25,355 nt of DNA from CALCKU01 sp964607445 (GCA_964607445.1 CAZSKN010000031.1:1-25355), one strand, 5' to 3'; shown: positions 1-7,844, numbered from the stretch's first letter. The notes: generated from the letters alone by a model not told the origin. Numbers and translations are program-made.

Positions 1-103
1 TATGAGGTGACTTGAACGCGTCCACCATGACGGCTCATATTGGGTATTTAACCCCAATAGGGAAAATAAAAATTTTATCGTAAAGCGTATTATCAGTATC
101 AAA

Positions 104-133
104 TTGATAAAAAAACCGCCAATATCCTATAAT
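104..133 (+). promoter_or_regulatory. sigma70-like promoter motif overlapping a start codon
   Basis: A -35-like TTGATA (104-109) and a perfect -10 TATAAT (128-133) are separated by 18 bp. The -10 overlaps the ATG at 132, so a transcript made from it would begin near 140, inside the lipoprotein gene. The upstream half lies in a near-perfect palindrome (97-109, TATCAA-A-TTGATA). Either the match is chance in AT-rich DNA and the real promoter is further upstream, or the gene start is wrong. Confidence 0.35.
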
Positions 134-626
134 GTTTCCAACCTTTAGATATCGGCTCGGGTATATATATACGTCTTATATTATGGCTTTAAGTATATTG
201 GCTGCGTGTTCTTCCCTGCCCGTCTCTCAGCCCACACCCACCCAGGATGGTGATATTCGTAAGCCGCTTCAACCACGTGACTTAAAAATAGGTGAGTGCG
301 GATTATTTGTTTGGCTAGGGGAAGATTTACAATTCTCTGTTTTTTCTCAAAATGGTGAGACCGCTTTCTTGGCCCAAGATGGAATTGAAAACATTTTACA
401 TTCACAAGAGAAACCAAGGCCCGCCGATAATTATGGCCAATATCCGCAACAGGTTTTCCAAGACAAGAATGGACGGGAATACAGGCTGAATTTAAGTCGG
501 GCTAAAGCTGTTGATGGCGGCATTCGCTATGCGGGCGGAGTCTGGCGCACCCAAGATGAAAATGGGTGGGACCTCGTTAAACCTGCTTATGGTTTTTCAA
601 CGTGTCTACAAGAGACTGTGAAATAA
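132..626 (+). CDS. putative lipoprotein, unrecognised family
   Basis: The 164-residue product opens with a lipoprotein-type signal: Arg6 and Arg8, a hydrophobic stretch, then a lipobox LAAC with Cys26 as the predicted lipidated residue, followed by Ser-Ser and a Pro/Thr-rich linker to about residue 45. The mature part (about residues 50-164) is soluble and rich in Gly, aromatic and charged residues, with two more cysteines (in ECGLF near 56 and near the C-terminus) that could form a disulfide. I do not recognise the domain. An in-frame ATG at 183 would leave only eight residues before the Cys and no positive charge, so the ATG at 132 fits a lipoprotein better although no clear Shine-Dalgarno precedes it. 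The gene stands alone and is convergent with acs. Confidence 0.7.
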   Translation: MFPTFRYRLGYIYTSYIMALSILAACSSLPVSQPTPTQDGDIRKPLQPRDLKIGECGLFVWLGEDLQFSVFSQNGETAFLAQDGIENILHSQEKPRPADNYGQYPQQVFQDKNGREYRLNLSRAKAVDGGIRYAGGVWRTQDENGWDLVKPAYGFSTCLQETVK

Positions 627-694
627 GCCTACACTTACGACTATGCTTGCTCCGCTTAACTGCAAGACCTAACAATCCGTCATATCATTGGGAC

Positions 695-743
695 AGGTAA
701 GATCGGCACGAATGGATTTTGACCTTGGTAGCGTTTTTTTTTT
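695..743 (+). terminator. possible Rho-independent terminator after the lipoprotein gene
   Basis: AGGTAAGATC (695-704) can pair with GATTTTGACCT (715-725) with one bulged G and one G-U, leaving a 10-nt loop. A run of ten T follows at 734-743. The 8-nt gap between stem and T-run is longer than usual, so the call is tentative. It sits in the 266-bp convergent gap between the lipoprotein gene and acs, where I see no other gene. Confidence 0.3.
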
Positions 744-877
744 CAAATACGGCATGATTTCAAACGTGAGTTATATTTCAGCAAACTGAGCCAAAACTCT
801 CCGGGATAAACAAAACCGACTCTGCCGACCCTGTTTATAGAATTTCATACCCAAATATCAAATCCGCCCCAATCTAA

Positions 878-909
878 GTATTCATTCTATAGCTATGTAT
901 TCATTCTAT
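878..909. repeat. 13-bp direct repeat across the acs stop codon
   Basis: GTATTCATTCTAT occurs at 878-890 and again at 897-909, a 19-bp period. The second copy encodes the last residues of Acs and its stop (893-895), and the first lies just downstream of the gene. The layout looks like a short tandem duplication of the 3' end. Confidence 0.8.
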
Positions 910-2848
910 TTTTAATAAGGTCATCTACAATTTCCGGCTCGGCTAGAGTGGAGATGTCTCCCAAATTTTCAAAACTGTTTTCAGCTATCTTACGTAAAAT
1001 GCGTCGCATAATTTTTCCGGAGCGCGTTTTGGGTAAACGCGGTGCGAATTGTATCAAATCGGGAGTCGCAATCGGGCCTATTTCTGATCGCACATGTTTA
1101 ACAAGTTCTTTGCGTAAATCCTCTGAAACATCTGTCCCAAGCGTGACCGTGACATAGGCATAAATTCCTTGTCCTTTAATGTCATGCGGATAGCCGACAA
1201 CCGCAGCTTCAGCGACTGACTCATGCGAAACCAGAGCGCTTTCAACTTCTGCGGTGCCCATACGATGACCCGATACATTGATCACATCATCAACCCGACC
1301 TGTGATCCAGTAAAATCCATCTTTGTCACGTCGACACCCATCTCCTGTAAAATAAGTACCGGGGTAGGTGCTAAAATAAGTATCGATAAATCGTTGATGA
1401 TCGCCGTAAACGGTGCGCATTTGTCCCGGCCAAGAGCCTTTGATAATTAAATTACCTTCGGTTTCACCTTCAAGTTCTTTGCCGTCTGCATCAACCAGAG
1501 CGGGTTCTACACCAAAAAATGGGTGGCTACCGGCTCCGGGTTTCATGTCTGTGGTTCCCGGCAATGGTACAATCATGGCGGCGCCTGTTTCTGTCTGCCA
1601 CCATGTATCGACAATCGGACAACGTCCCTCTCCGACAACATGAAAATACCATTCCCAAGCTTCGGGGTTAATCGGTTCGCCTACGGTTCCTAATATGCGC
1701 AAGCTTTTACGCGAGGTTGCTTTTACCGGTCCCTCGCCTTCCCGCATCAAAGCTCTAATGGCCGTCGGCGCAGTATAAAAAATAGAAACGGCATGGGTGT
1801 CACAAACCTGCCAAAACCTCGATGCATCCGGATAGGTAGGCACGCCCTCAAACATGACAGTCGTTGTGCCATTGGCAAGAGGCCCGTAGACAATATAGCT
1901 GTGCCCTGTAACCCATCCCACATCAGCCGAGCACCAATAGACATCATCTTCCTTAAGATCAAAAACATATTCATGCGTCATAGATGCCCAAACAAGATAT
2001 CCACCCGTTGTATGTAATACACCTTTGGGTGTCCCTGTTGATCCTGACGTATATAAAATAAATAACGGATCTTCCGCATTCATCGGTTCCGGCGAACAGC
2101 TATCAGAAACATGCTGCACAGCTTCGTGCAGCCAAACATCCCGCCCTGACGTCATATTAACATCGGCACCGGTGCGGCGCACTGTCAAAACAGTCTTTAC
2201 CGGATTACCGGACTTCGCAGCAATGTCGCAGGCGGCATCACAATTGATTTTAAGCGGAACTTTCTTGGTTCCACGCAGACCTTCATCTGCTGTAATAACA
2301 ATTGTACTGTCGCAATCCGTAATCCGGCCTGCCAGAGCTTCCGGCGAGAAGCCACCAAAAACGACGCTATGTACGGCGCCAATCCGCGCGCATGCCAGCA
2401 TTGCATAGGCTGCCTCTAAAATCATTGGCAGGTAAATAGTAACACGATCACCTTTTTTGACGCCTTGAGCTTTGAGTACATTTGCAAACCGGCAAACTTC
2501 ACGGTGAAGATCGCGGAAGGTTAAAGTCCGGCTCTCACCGGGGCTGTCCCCTTCCCAAATAATAGCGGTTTTATCGCCGCGAGTTTCCAAGTGTCTATCA
2601 ATACAATTGGCCGAAACGTTTAAGACACCATCACCATACCACCGAACATGCAGATTGGATTTCTCCCAACTTACATCTTTGACCTGGCTATAAGGTTTTA
2701 TCCAGTCTAACCGTTGTCCTTGTTCACCCCAAAACGCTTCAGGGTCAGCAATGGAAGCCGCGTACATGGAAGCGTATGAAATGGGATTCAAATTTGATGT
2801 TTTCGCAAATTCTGACGGAACAGGATAGGATTTAGACATATCGCTCAT
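893..2848 (-). CDS. acs: acetyl-CoA synthetase (AMP-forming)
   Basis: The 651-residue protein has the usual length of bacterial Acs and converts acetate, ATP and CoA to acetyl-CoA, AMP and PPi in the cytosol. It opens with the Acs N-terminal region (FWGEQGQRLDWIKPYSQV), has the adenylation P-loop YTSGSTGTPKGV near residue 268, the DTWWQTETG motif, the hinge and C-terminal domain (YFTGDGCRRD, WITGRVDDVINVSGHR), and PKTRSGKIMRR with the catalytic lysine at Lys612. In the family this lysine is the target of reversible acetylation that shuts the enzyme off, so post-translational control is likely. The gene is transcribed alone with 177 bp upstream, and no strong promoter or Shine-Dalgarno was visible. 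Its 3' end carries a small tandem duplication across the stop codon. Confidence 0.98.
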   Translation of the reverse strand: MSDMSKSYPVPSEFAKTSNLNPISYASMYAASIADPEAFWGEQGQRLDWIKPYSQVKDVSWEKSNLHVRWYGDGVLNVSANCIDRHLETRGDKTAIIWEGDSPGESRTLTFRDLHREVCRFANVLKAQGVKKGDRVTIYLPMILEAAYAMLACARIGAVHSVVFGGFSPEALAGRITDCDSTIVITADEGLRGTKKVPLKINCDAACDIAAKSGNPVKTVLTVRRTGADVNMTSGRDVWLHEAVQHVSDSCSPEPMNAEDPLFILYTSGSTGTPKGVLHTTGGYLVWASMTHEYVFDLKEDDVYWCSADVGWVTGHSYIVYGPLANGTTTVMFEGVPTYPDASRFWQVCDTHAVSIFYTAPTAIRALMREGEGPVKATSRKSLRILGTVGEPINPEAWEWYFHVVGEGRCPIVDTWWQTETGAAMIVPLPGTTDMKPGAGSHPFFGVEPALVDADGKELEGETEGNLIIKGSWPGQMRTVYGDHQRFIDTYFSTYPGTYFTGDGCRRDKDGFYWITGRVDDVINVSGHRMGTAEVESALVSHESVAEAAVVGYPHDIKGQGIYAYVTVTLGTDVSEDLRKELVKHVRSEIGPIATPDLIQFAPRLPKTRSGKIMRRILRKIAENSFENLGDISTLAEPEIVDDLIKNRMNT

Positions 2849-3014
2849 ATTTCGGGGTTTCTTTCACATTCTGCTTAAGGATTTATGTTGTCGTCATATC
2901 ATTAAGGCGCGACTATCTAAAAGCTTTAAATTACGAAAGCGCGATCAAGATTAGCGGATATAAAAACAAACAAGATCGGCGAGATCCAAGACGGGGGATG
3001 AAATATTTAAACCA

Positions 3015-3046
3015 CCGAAGCACCATCAATCCAAAGCGCCATCAAT
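3015..3046. repeat. imperfect 16-bp tandem repeat across the stop codon of the ABC ATPase gene
   Basis: Two adjacent 16-bp units (3015-3030 and 3031-3046, on the plus strand CCGAAGCACCATCAAT and CCAAAGCGCCATCAAT) match at 14 positions. The stop codon of the ATPase gene (3026-3028) lies in the first unit, so one copy encodes the C-terminus and the other spans the stop and trailer. Confidence 0.85.
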
Positions 3047-3793
3047 ATGAACATGTCGCCCGTTGATCTTTGCTTTAATCCCGTAAACATGAGCCAAGCG
3101 GTCTTCGGTTAGAGTCTCGTCCACGGTACCCGTGCTTATGACCTCTCCCGCTTTCATCCAAATTATGCGGTCAGCATATTGGGCCGCAAGAGAAAGATCA
3201 TGCAAGACAATCAAGGCGCCCCCTCCGTTCGTGACAAATGTTTTCATAAGATCCATCACGCGAAATTGGTGACGCGGGTCAAGCGCAGCTACAGGTTCGT
3301 CCGCAATTAATAACGGAGCTTGCGTTGCAAACGCTCGCGCACAATGCATACGGGCTAATTCTCCACCAGAAAGGGTATGCGAAGCGCGGTCGGCAAGATG
3401 TGTGAGATCGCAGGCCACGAGTGCATGCTTTACAGCCTGCGCATCCATCTCGCGTAGGCGCCCCCCCATATTCGCCCCGTAGGCATAACGCCCCAGAGCG
3501 ACGACATCCCTTACTTTATTGGGCCAGGCCAACCCTCTTTTTTGCGGGAGATAGGTGAGTTTTCGCGCCCGGTTTAATGCAGAAATATTGGCTATTCTGA
3601 CCCCGTCTAGTGTAATCTGCCCCGTCTCGGCTTGGATGGCTCCTAATGCCGCTTTTAACAAAGTGGTTTTTCCAGCCCCATTAGGCCCTAAAAGCGCGAT
3701 GAGTTCGCCCGAACGCAGGCTAAAGGATGCGGATTTAACGAGGGTTTGGGTCCCGCTGCTGATAGATATATCTTTAGCTATGAGTTCAGTCAT
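3026..3793 (-). CDS. ABC importer ATPase, siderophore/cobalamin (FecE/BtuD/HmuV) type
   Basis: The 255-residue nucleotide-binding subunit energises uptake of an iron-siderophore, haem or corrinoid. Visible motifs are Walker A GPNGAGKTT (36-44), Q-loop Gln84, ABC signature LSGGELAR (141-148), Walker B LLIADE (161-166), D-loop ALDP and H-loop His198. The sequence YLPQKRGLAWPNKVRDVVALGR is typical of the FecE/BtuD class. Its start overlaps the end of the permease gene by 8 bp, so the two are probably translationally coupled. The substrate cannot be read from the ATPase. The 3' end is covered by an imperfect 16-bp tandem duplication. Confidence 0.95.
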   Translation of the reverse strand: MTELIAKDISISSGTQTLVKSASFSLRSGELIALLGPNGAGKTTLLKAALGAIQAETGQITLDGVRIANISALNRARKLTYLPQKRGLAWPNKVRDVVALGRYAYGANMGGRLREMDAQAVKHALVACDLTHLADRASHTLSGGELARMHCARAFATQAPLLIADEPVAALDPRHQFRVMDLMKTFVTNGGGALIVLHDLSLAAQYADRIIWMKAGEVISTGTVDETLTEDRLAHVYGIKAKINGRHVHIDGALD

Positions 3794-4781
3794 GACCGGC
3801 TCGCCTTTGCACTGCTATCCACACAAAGGCCGGCGCTCCGATTAATGCGGCGACAACACCAAGTTTAAGCTCTGTTTGTGTCGGAATGAGGCGAACGCCA
3901 ATATCAGCCACAACTAAAAATATTCCGGCTAATAAAGCCGATGGGATAAGGGAACGCGCCGGGTCGTGATCGACGAAGGGGCGCATGAGATGCGGGGCTA
4001 CAATACCGACAAAACCAATAGCTCCAGCAATAGAAACGGCTGCGCCTGTGGCTAATCCAGCTCCCAAAACGACACATATGCGTTGCGATCGAAGATTTAC
4101 TCCCAAGCCTCGCGCGGCTTCATCCCCTAATGTTAAGGCAGACAGCCCTCGCCTTGTAGCGAAAAGCGTTATGAATCCAAAACTTAGAAATGGAAGCGCA
4201 AGTAATATATCCTGAAAGCTACGATTGGCGACAGATCCTAAAGTCCAATTGATCATATCGGATAATGAAAAGGGATTTGGAGCCAAATTTAAGAGCAGGC
4301 TCATAATGGCACCTGAAAAACTCGACAGGCCGACCCCAATTAAAATCAGGGTTACGACAGAGCGTGTATAAATCGCTGCCAGTGCTATTAGCGATGTCGC
4401 CATGAGAGCCCCAATAATCGCGGCAATAGGCACAGCCCATGAACTAACACTGACCACCCCGTAATAAATGGCAAATGTTGCGACAAGAGATGACGTCGCC
4501 GAAACCCCGAGTACGCCGGGTTCGGCCAGCGGATTGCGTAATAGTCCTTGTAAGGCGGCGCCGCTTACCCCAAGAGCCGCACCTACAAGAAAGGCAGCTA
4601 ATGCGCGGGGTAATCTTATGTGCCAGATAACGAGTCTGTCTCCCAGGGTTCCTTGCCCCAATATGGCATTCAGAACCCTAGACACACTTAAAGGTGTCGC
4701 ACCTAACAAACAGGCGGTAAACAGGCTGATAAGGCTACCCCCCAGCAATATAACCAATAAATTATTTGGGTTGCGAGTCAT
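3786..4781 (-). CDS. ABC importer permease, FecCD/BtuC family
   Basis: The 331-residue integral inner-membrane protein has about nine or ten hydrophobic segments. The N-terminal part contains the family block GAALGVSGAALQGLLRNPLA with EPGVLGVS after it, and the C-terminal part has GAIGFVGIVAPHLMRP, the cytoplasmic loop that couples to the ATPase, followed by the usual ending (LKLGVVAALIGAPAFVWIAV). The gene begins in an ATGA overlap with the stop of the binding-protein gene and overlaps the ATPase gene by 8 bp, making a complete three-component importer. Only one permease gene is present, so it presumably works as a homodimer, as in BtuC. No TonB-dependent receptor for the same substrate lies in the window. 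Confidence 0.96.
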   Translation of the reverse strand: MTRNPNNLLVILLGGSLISLFTACLLGATPLSVSRVLNAILGQGTLGDRLVIWHIRLPRALAAFLVGAALGVSGAALQGLLRNPLAEPGVLGVSATSSLVATFAIYYGVVSVSSWAVPIAAIIGALMATSLIALAAIYTRSVVTLILIGVGLSSFSGAIMSLLLNLAPNPFSLSDMINWTLGSVANRSFQDILLALPFLSFGFITLFATRRGLSALTLGDEAARGLGVNLRSQRICVVLGAGLATGAAVSIAGAIGFVGIVAPHLMRPFVDHDPARSLIPSALLAGIFLVVADIGVRLIPTQTELKLGVVAALIGAPAFVWIAVQRRAGHD

Positions 4782-5662
4782 TTGTCAGCCTCGCCCGCAG
4801 ACTGTGTTTGAGGGCGTGCATATCTGCGCTCAGATAAGGCTTGAACAGCTTCCACAGCGAACCAGGCCCCACAAGACATCCAGCTTCCGTTCAAATAAAC
4901 TGTCGGCAAGGAATTGATTTGAGCCTTGGCCACGGGATGCCGCATAGCACTCCAAGCATCTTTTTGATGGCTGATACTGTCAAAAAAAGCCGCTGCGACC
5001 ATTTCCGGTCGTTCATAGGCCAAGCGTTCCAAGGGTAATGACCTCCACCCCGGTTGATTTTGAAAATTTGTCAGTCCTGCCAGCTTCATTAATTCGTCGA
5101 CTAAAGACCCCGCCCCGCTTGTCACGCCTGAAGGGGTCATATACAAGCCTAATGTCTTTTCATTTGGCGAATCTAGCCCCGCAAGCTTTGTCTCGATATC
5201 CGTTATAACAGCTTCGCCAAGGTCTTCGGCACCCAATCCTTTCGCCATCTGCCGCGTAACCGTCTTTATGCCGTCCATATCCTCCGCCCACCCGACATTT
5301 AAGACAGGAATGCCCGCAGCTTTAAAGAAAGCCTCAGCCTTAGGTCCGCCCCCGTGAGACCTCACAATAAGATCAGGTTTTAAAACAAGAATATTTTCAG
5401 CAGACGCCCGTACGGTTTTAAGGCCTTTCGCTGTTTTTCGCATATATGAGAACGGTTTCTCGGCATCTGGAGACAGAGCTAAAATACGGTTAGGTTCAAC
5501 AAATTTAAGTACATATTGATCCGCGCAAAAATCGAGACTTACAATACGTTTCGCGCGAAGGTGCTGTTGATCTTTTTCAGAATGGGTGGGCGCATTTTTG
5601 CAAGAAGCAAAAGCCGTGAAACAGAGGCAGAATATAATAGAAAGCCCTGATAGCCTTATCAT
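4778..5662 (-). CDS. ABC importer substrate-binding lipoprotein, siderophore/corrinoid type
   Basis: The protein delivers a chelated-iron or corrinoid ligand to the permease from the periplasm. With the start at 5662 it has 294 residues and a lipoprotein signal (Arg3, hydrophobic core, FASC with Cys21). A GAGGG Shine-Dalgarno 6 nt upstream supports this ATG over the longer frame reaching 5758, which would add 32 hydrophilic residues before the signal. The mature part opens RIVSLDFCADQYVLKF and has the class III binding-protein pattern (RILALSPD, ILVLKPDLIV, AAGIPVLNVG, WSAMRHPVAKAQ). The same-strand permease and ATPase follow with overlaps. A cobalamin riboswitch was looked for upstream and not found, so iron-siderophore and cobalamin both remain possible. 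Confidence 0.9.
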   Translation of the reverse strand: MIRLSGLSIIFCLCFTAFASCKNAPTHSEKDQQHLRAKRIVSLDFCADQYVLKFVEPNRILALSPDAEKPFSYMRKTAKGLKTVRASAENILVLKPDLIVRSHGGGPKAEAFFKAAGIPVLNVGWAEDMDGIKTVTRQMAKGLGAEDLGEAVITDIETKLAGLDSPNEKTLGLYMTPSGVTSGAGSLVDELMKLAGLTNFQNQPGWRSLPLERLAYERPEMVAAAFFDSISHQKDAWSAMRHPVAKAQINSLPTVYLNGSWMSCGAWFAVEAVQALSERRYARPQTQSAGEADK

Positions 5663-5747
5663 CTGCGTCCCTCGTCTATCGCAAAATTTAGTCTCTAAAC
5701 GGTCATTATTTAACGCCGCAGTATATATGGGTATGTTAAGTCTGGGC

Positions 5748-5776
5748 TTGACTGTCAATCCTGCAATTATGATAGT
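5748..5776 (+). promoter_or_regulatory. possible divergent promoter region with a shared palindrome
   Basis: TTGAC-T-GTCAA (5748-5758) is a perfect palindrome that supplies a -35 match on both strands. On the plus strand TTGACT (5748-5753) is followed after 17 bp by GATAGT (5771-5776), a fair -10. On the minus strand TTGACA (complement of 5753-5758) faces the importer operon, but the best -10 at 17 bp, CATACC, is poor. If real, the two divergent units share overlapping -35 boxes. A second plus-strand candidate, TTGACC (5800-5805) with TAAATA (5824-5829), would start at the ATG of the GDPD gene itself. Confidence 0.35.
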
Positions 5777-5835
5777 TTAAAGATGATTACCTTAACTCTT
5801 TGACCTGCGGACGCATAGGTGTGTAAATAAATAAA

Positions 5836-6648
5836 ATGTCTATCCAGACCCTTATATCCCACCGATTTCGTGGATTTTCTGATCAGGAAAATACGATTGA
5901 AGGCCTCTTGGCCGCACTTGATTTTGGCGTGCAGCATCTCGAATTTGACATTCGTGTTGCGAAATGCGGAACCCCGATGATTTATCACGATGAATATGCC
6001 GACGATGGTGAAAACAACCGTCAGACCTTAAATGGCGTTATGGCCAATGATTATCCAAAACTCGGTGGTCGGTTCAACCATATACCGCGCGCTGATGATA
6101 TGTTTGCCGCTATTGCCTCCCATGCAAACCGCACGGCCAAATTTTGGGTAGATATTAAAGATGCCGGTTTTGAAGCCGAAATTCACGCCCTTATCTGTCT
6201 TTATCGCTTACAAGACCGGGTAATTTATGTCTCATGGGTGCCAGAATGTCTCTATGCCCTGCACCGATTGACCCCACAAACCCCGCTCTGCCTAAGCCAC
6301 TGGTGTAAAAATCCAAGTCTGAAAACACGTAAAATCCATACCGTCTATCGCGCCAAAAATGGACATGTCCCCAATAGTGGACGCAAATATATTCACGGTG
6401 AACGCTCAGGGTGGTTTATAGACGGCCCTTTACAGGGCGCATTACGCGAGATTTTAATAGCCTCTCAAGGCGCGGTGTGTGTACCGCAAAATATGGTCAC
6501 GGCAGACCTTGTTAGATATTACCACACTGATCGCATTCAAGTCAGCACATTTGCTTATACAGATATAAGCCTTATAAACACCCATCAAAAAAACTTTAAC
6601 ATCGATCTTTACATGATTGATAATAAAGACGTTTTTGAAAATCTATAG
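5836..6648 (+). CDS. glycerophosphodiester phosphodiesterase family protein
   Basis: The 270-residue protein has the metal-dependent GDPD active site in order: His9-Arg10 (SHRFRG), Glu18-Asn19-Thr20, Glu36 and Asp38 (EFDIR), and His51 (YHDE). These residues hydrolyse glycerophosphodiesters to glycerol-3-phosphate and an alcohol, although some relatives use other phosphodiesters. No signal peptide or membrane segment is visible, so the enzyme is probably cytosolic. The ATG at 5836 has no Shine-Dalgarno; the best nearby -10 would put the transcript start at the ATG, consistent with leaderless translation but unproven. The gene is divergent from the importer operon, and its stop shares a palindromic hexamer with the stop of the convergent yacG gene. 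Confidence 0.85.
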   Translation: MSIQTLISHRFRGFSDQENTIEGLLAALDFGVQHLEFDIRVAKCGTPMIYHDEYADDGENNRQTLNGVMANDYPKLGGRFNHIPRADDMFAAIASHANRTAKFWVDIKDAGFEAEIHALICLYRLQDRVIYVSWVPECLYALHRLTPQTPLCLSHWCKNPSLKTRKIHTVYRAKNGHVPNSGRKYIHGERSGWFIDGPLQGALREILIASQGAVCVPQNMVTADLVRYYHTDRIQVSTFAYTDISLINTHQKNFNIDLYMIDNKDVFENL

Positions 6649-6828
6649 ATCACGTTCAGGATCACGATCATTGGCCGGCAACATAGCCTCCCCGTCGATA
6701 CCCGGTAGAGAATATTGCCCATTTAACCATCTTCCAAGATCTATGTCCGAACAGCGTTTGGAACAAAAAGGCGCATAGGACTTCGTATTACTGGCTTTAC
6801 ATAAAGGACATTTGTCTTTGACACTCAC
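6643..6828 (-). CDS. yacG: DNA gyrase inhibitor YacG-like zinc-binding protein
   Basis: The 61-residue protein has the YacG zinc site Cys7-x2-Cys10 (CPLC) and Cys22-x3-Cys26 (FCSKRC), followed by DLGRWLNGQYSLPG, which matches the family pattern (RC-x-DIDLG-W). E. coli YacG binds GyrB and inhibits gyrase; that this homologue does so is inference. The start is in a 4-bp ATGA overlap with the end of the RNase E/G gene, and the infA-maf-rng-yacG order is common in Alphaproteobacteria. Its stop overlaps the convergent GDPD stop at CTATAG (6643-6648). Confidence 0.92.
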   Translation of the reverse strand: MSVKDKCPLCKASNTKSYAPFCSKRCSDIDLGRWLNGQYSLPGIDGEAMLPANDRDPERDL

Positions 6829-7844
6829 CGATCTGTTCCCACATCCATAGTCCGACCACTTTCGAGTTTAAAACGTGCCCCTATCCTCTCAGTTAACGCG
6901 GATTTCCACCCTATTTGTTCGGCCTCCAGCCATGATTTGACGCGCGAAGGCACGATTAACGTCAGTATTGCGCCGCCATTGGCACGGCCTTCAGCTTCCA
7001 ATCTGCGTAACGCACGCAAGGCTTGTGTTTCTATCGTTGGGTTTCCAAATCGGTCATTAATAGTTTCATCAAGCGAAAGACCAGATTTTGAACGTGTCAT
7101 TTCCACAGTCCCAAAGCGTGACATTGGCGCAATTTTGACGATATGCGGATCATTATCAAAGGCTGCGAGCATGGTTTTATGCAATTCATCCCGTTGTCGC
7201 GGTTGGCGTACATTAGGAAGATCAATGATAATCAAGCCTCCGATACCGCGAAGACGTAATTGATCTGCAATGAGAGATGCAACCGATTTACCGACGTTAA
7301 ATCCACTTTGAGCAGCACCTTTATCAACGTCAATGGCCACTAAAGCACGGGTAAAATCTATAGCAATATCGCCCCCGCCCGGAACGGATATCTCCCGCTC
7401 TAGGGCGGATTCAATCGTGTTTACCTGTGCGAATTCAAAGGTAATGTTATTATTAAATCTTTTTGCAATAAAATCTTGCAAATTATCACCCGAAATCCGG
7501 CCGGTCTTGTCTAACTTTGATAGCGCTCGAAATTTAAGCACGGGCCCCTTCCCCGCTTCGGCTTCGCGTGTCACTTCAACATTGATCCGCAATCCTTCGT
7601 AAAATCTGGGTGCCTTGGGAGCCATTGTGAATTTTAGAAATCCGTCAATTTTTAACCCCAGATCAACAAAGGCCGCCCCCATTGATTTATCAATATGGCG
7701 TATAACACCGCTAAAGACATCGCCTGTCCGCGCATCTTTTTCAGCGCTCCATCGCCTGACATAAAGCTCTACGCACTTCTTACCTTCGTAAACCGCGGCT
7801 CGATTTTCTCCGATGGCCTTCTCTATGACGCATCGACGCTTCAT
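6825..7844 (-). CDS. short ribonuclease E/G family protein
   Basis: The 339-residue protein belongs to the RNase E/G family of single-strand endoribonucleases used in RNA processing. An S1 RNA-binding segment is visible around residues 38-72 (RTGDVFSGVIRHIDKSMGAA), then the DNase I-like core. Asp172 (AIDVD) and Asp208 (GGLIIIDLP) match the magnesium-binding aspartates of RNase E (Asp303, Asp346). Position 174, usually Asn (Asn305 in E. coli), is Asp here. The protein is much shorter than E. coli RNase G (about 489 residues) and lacks the CPxC Zn-link after the EMTR segment. It overlaps maf and yacG by 4 bp each, so the three are probably cotranscribed. Whether it is the main RNase E of the cell cannot be said; a full-length rne may lie elsewhere. 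Confidence 0.88.
   Translation of the reverse strand: MKRRCVIEKAIGENRAAVYEGKKCVELYVRRWSAEKDARTGDVFSGVIRHIDKSMGAAFVDLGLKIDGFLKFTMAPKAPRFYEGLRINVEVTREAEAGKGPVLKFRALSKLDKTGRISGDNLQDFIAKRFNNNITFEFAQVNTIESALEREISVPGGGDIAIDFTRALVAIDVDKGAAQSGFNVGKSVASLIADQLRLRGIGGLIIIDLPNVRQPRQRDELHKTMLAAFDNDPHIVKIAPMSRFGTVEMTRSKSGLSLDETINDRFGNPTIETQALRALRRLEAEGRANGGAILTLIVPSRVKSWLEAEQIGWKSALTERIGARFKLESGRTMDVGTDR

Noticed and set aside
713..790. 25-codon ORF on the plus strand in the gap before acs
   Set aside because: It has no Shine-Dalgarno, spans the T-run of the possible terminator, and is too short to separate from chance.
2025..2408. 127-codon plus-strand frame inside acs, and similar frames inside gdhZ, spt, murA, the TSUP gene and others
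   Set aside because: These are antisense shadows of conserved genes; their products have no recognisable pattern and no Shine-Dalgarno.
5663..5758. Upstream extension of the binding-protein gene to 5758
   Set aside because: It would put 32 polar residues before a clear lipoprotein signal, while GAGGG precedes the ATG at 5662.
5663..5835. Cobalamin riboswitch before the ABC importer operon
   Set aside because: The conserved B12-box and core helices could not be found on the minus strand; a short GACCTGCGG-like stretch near 5802 is not enough.
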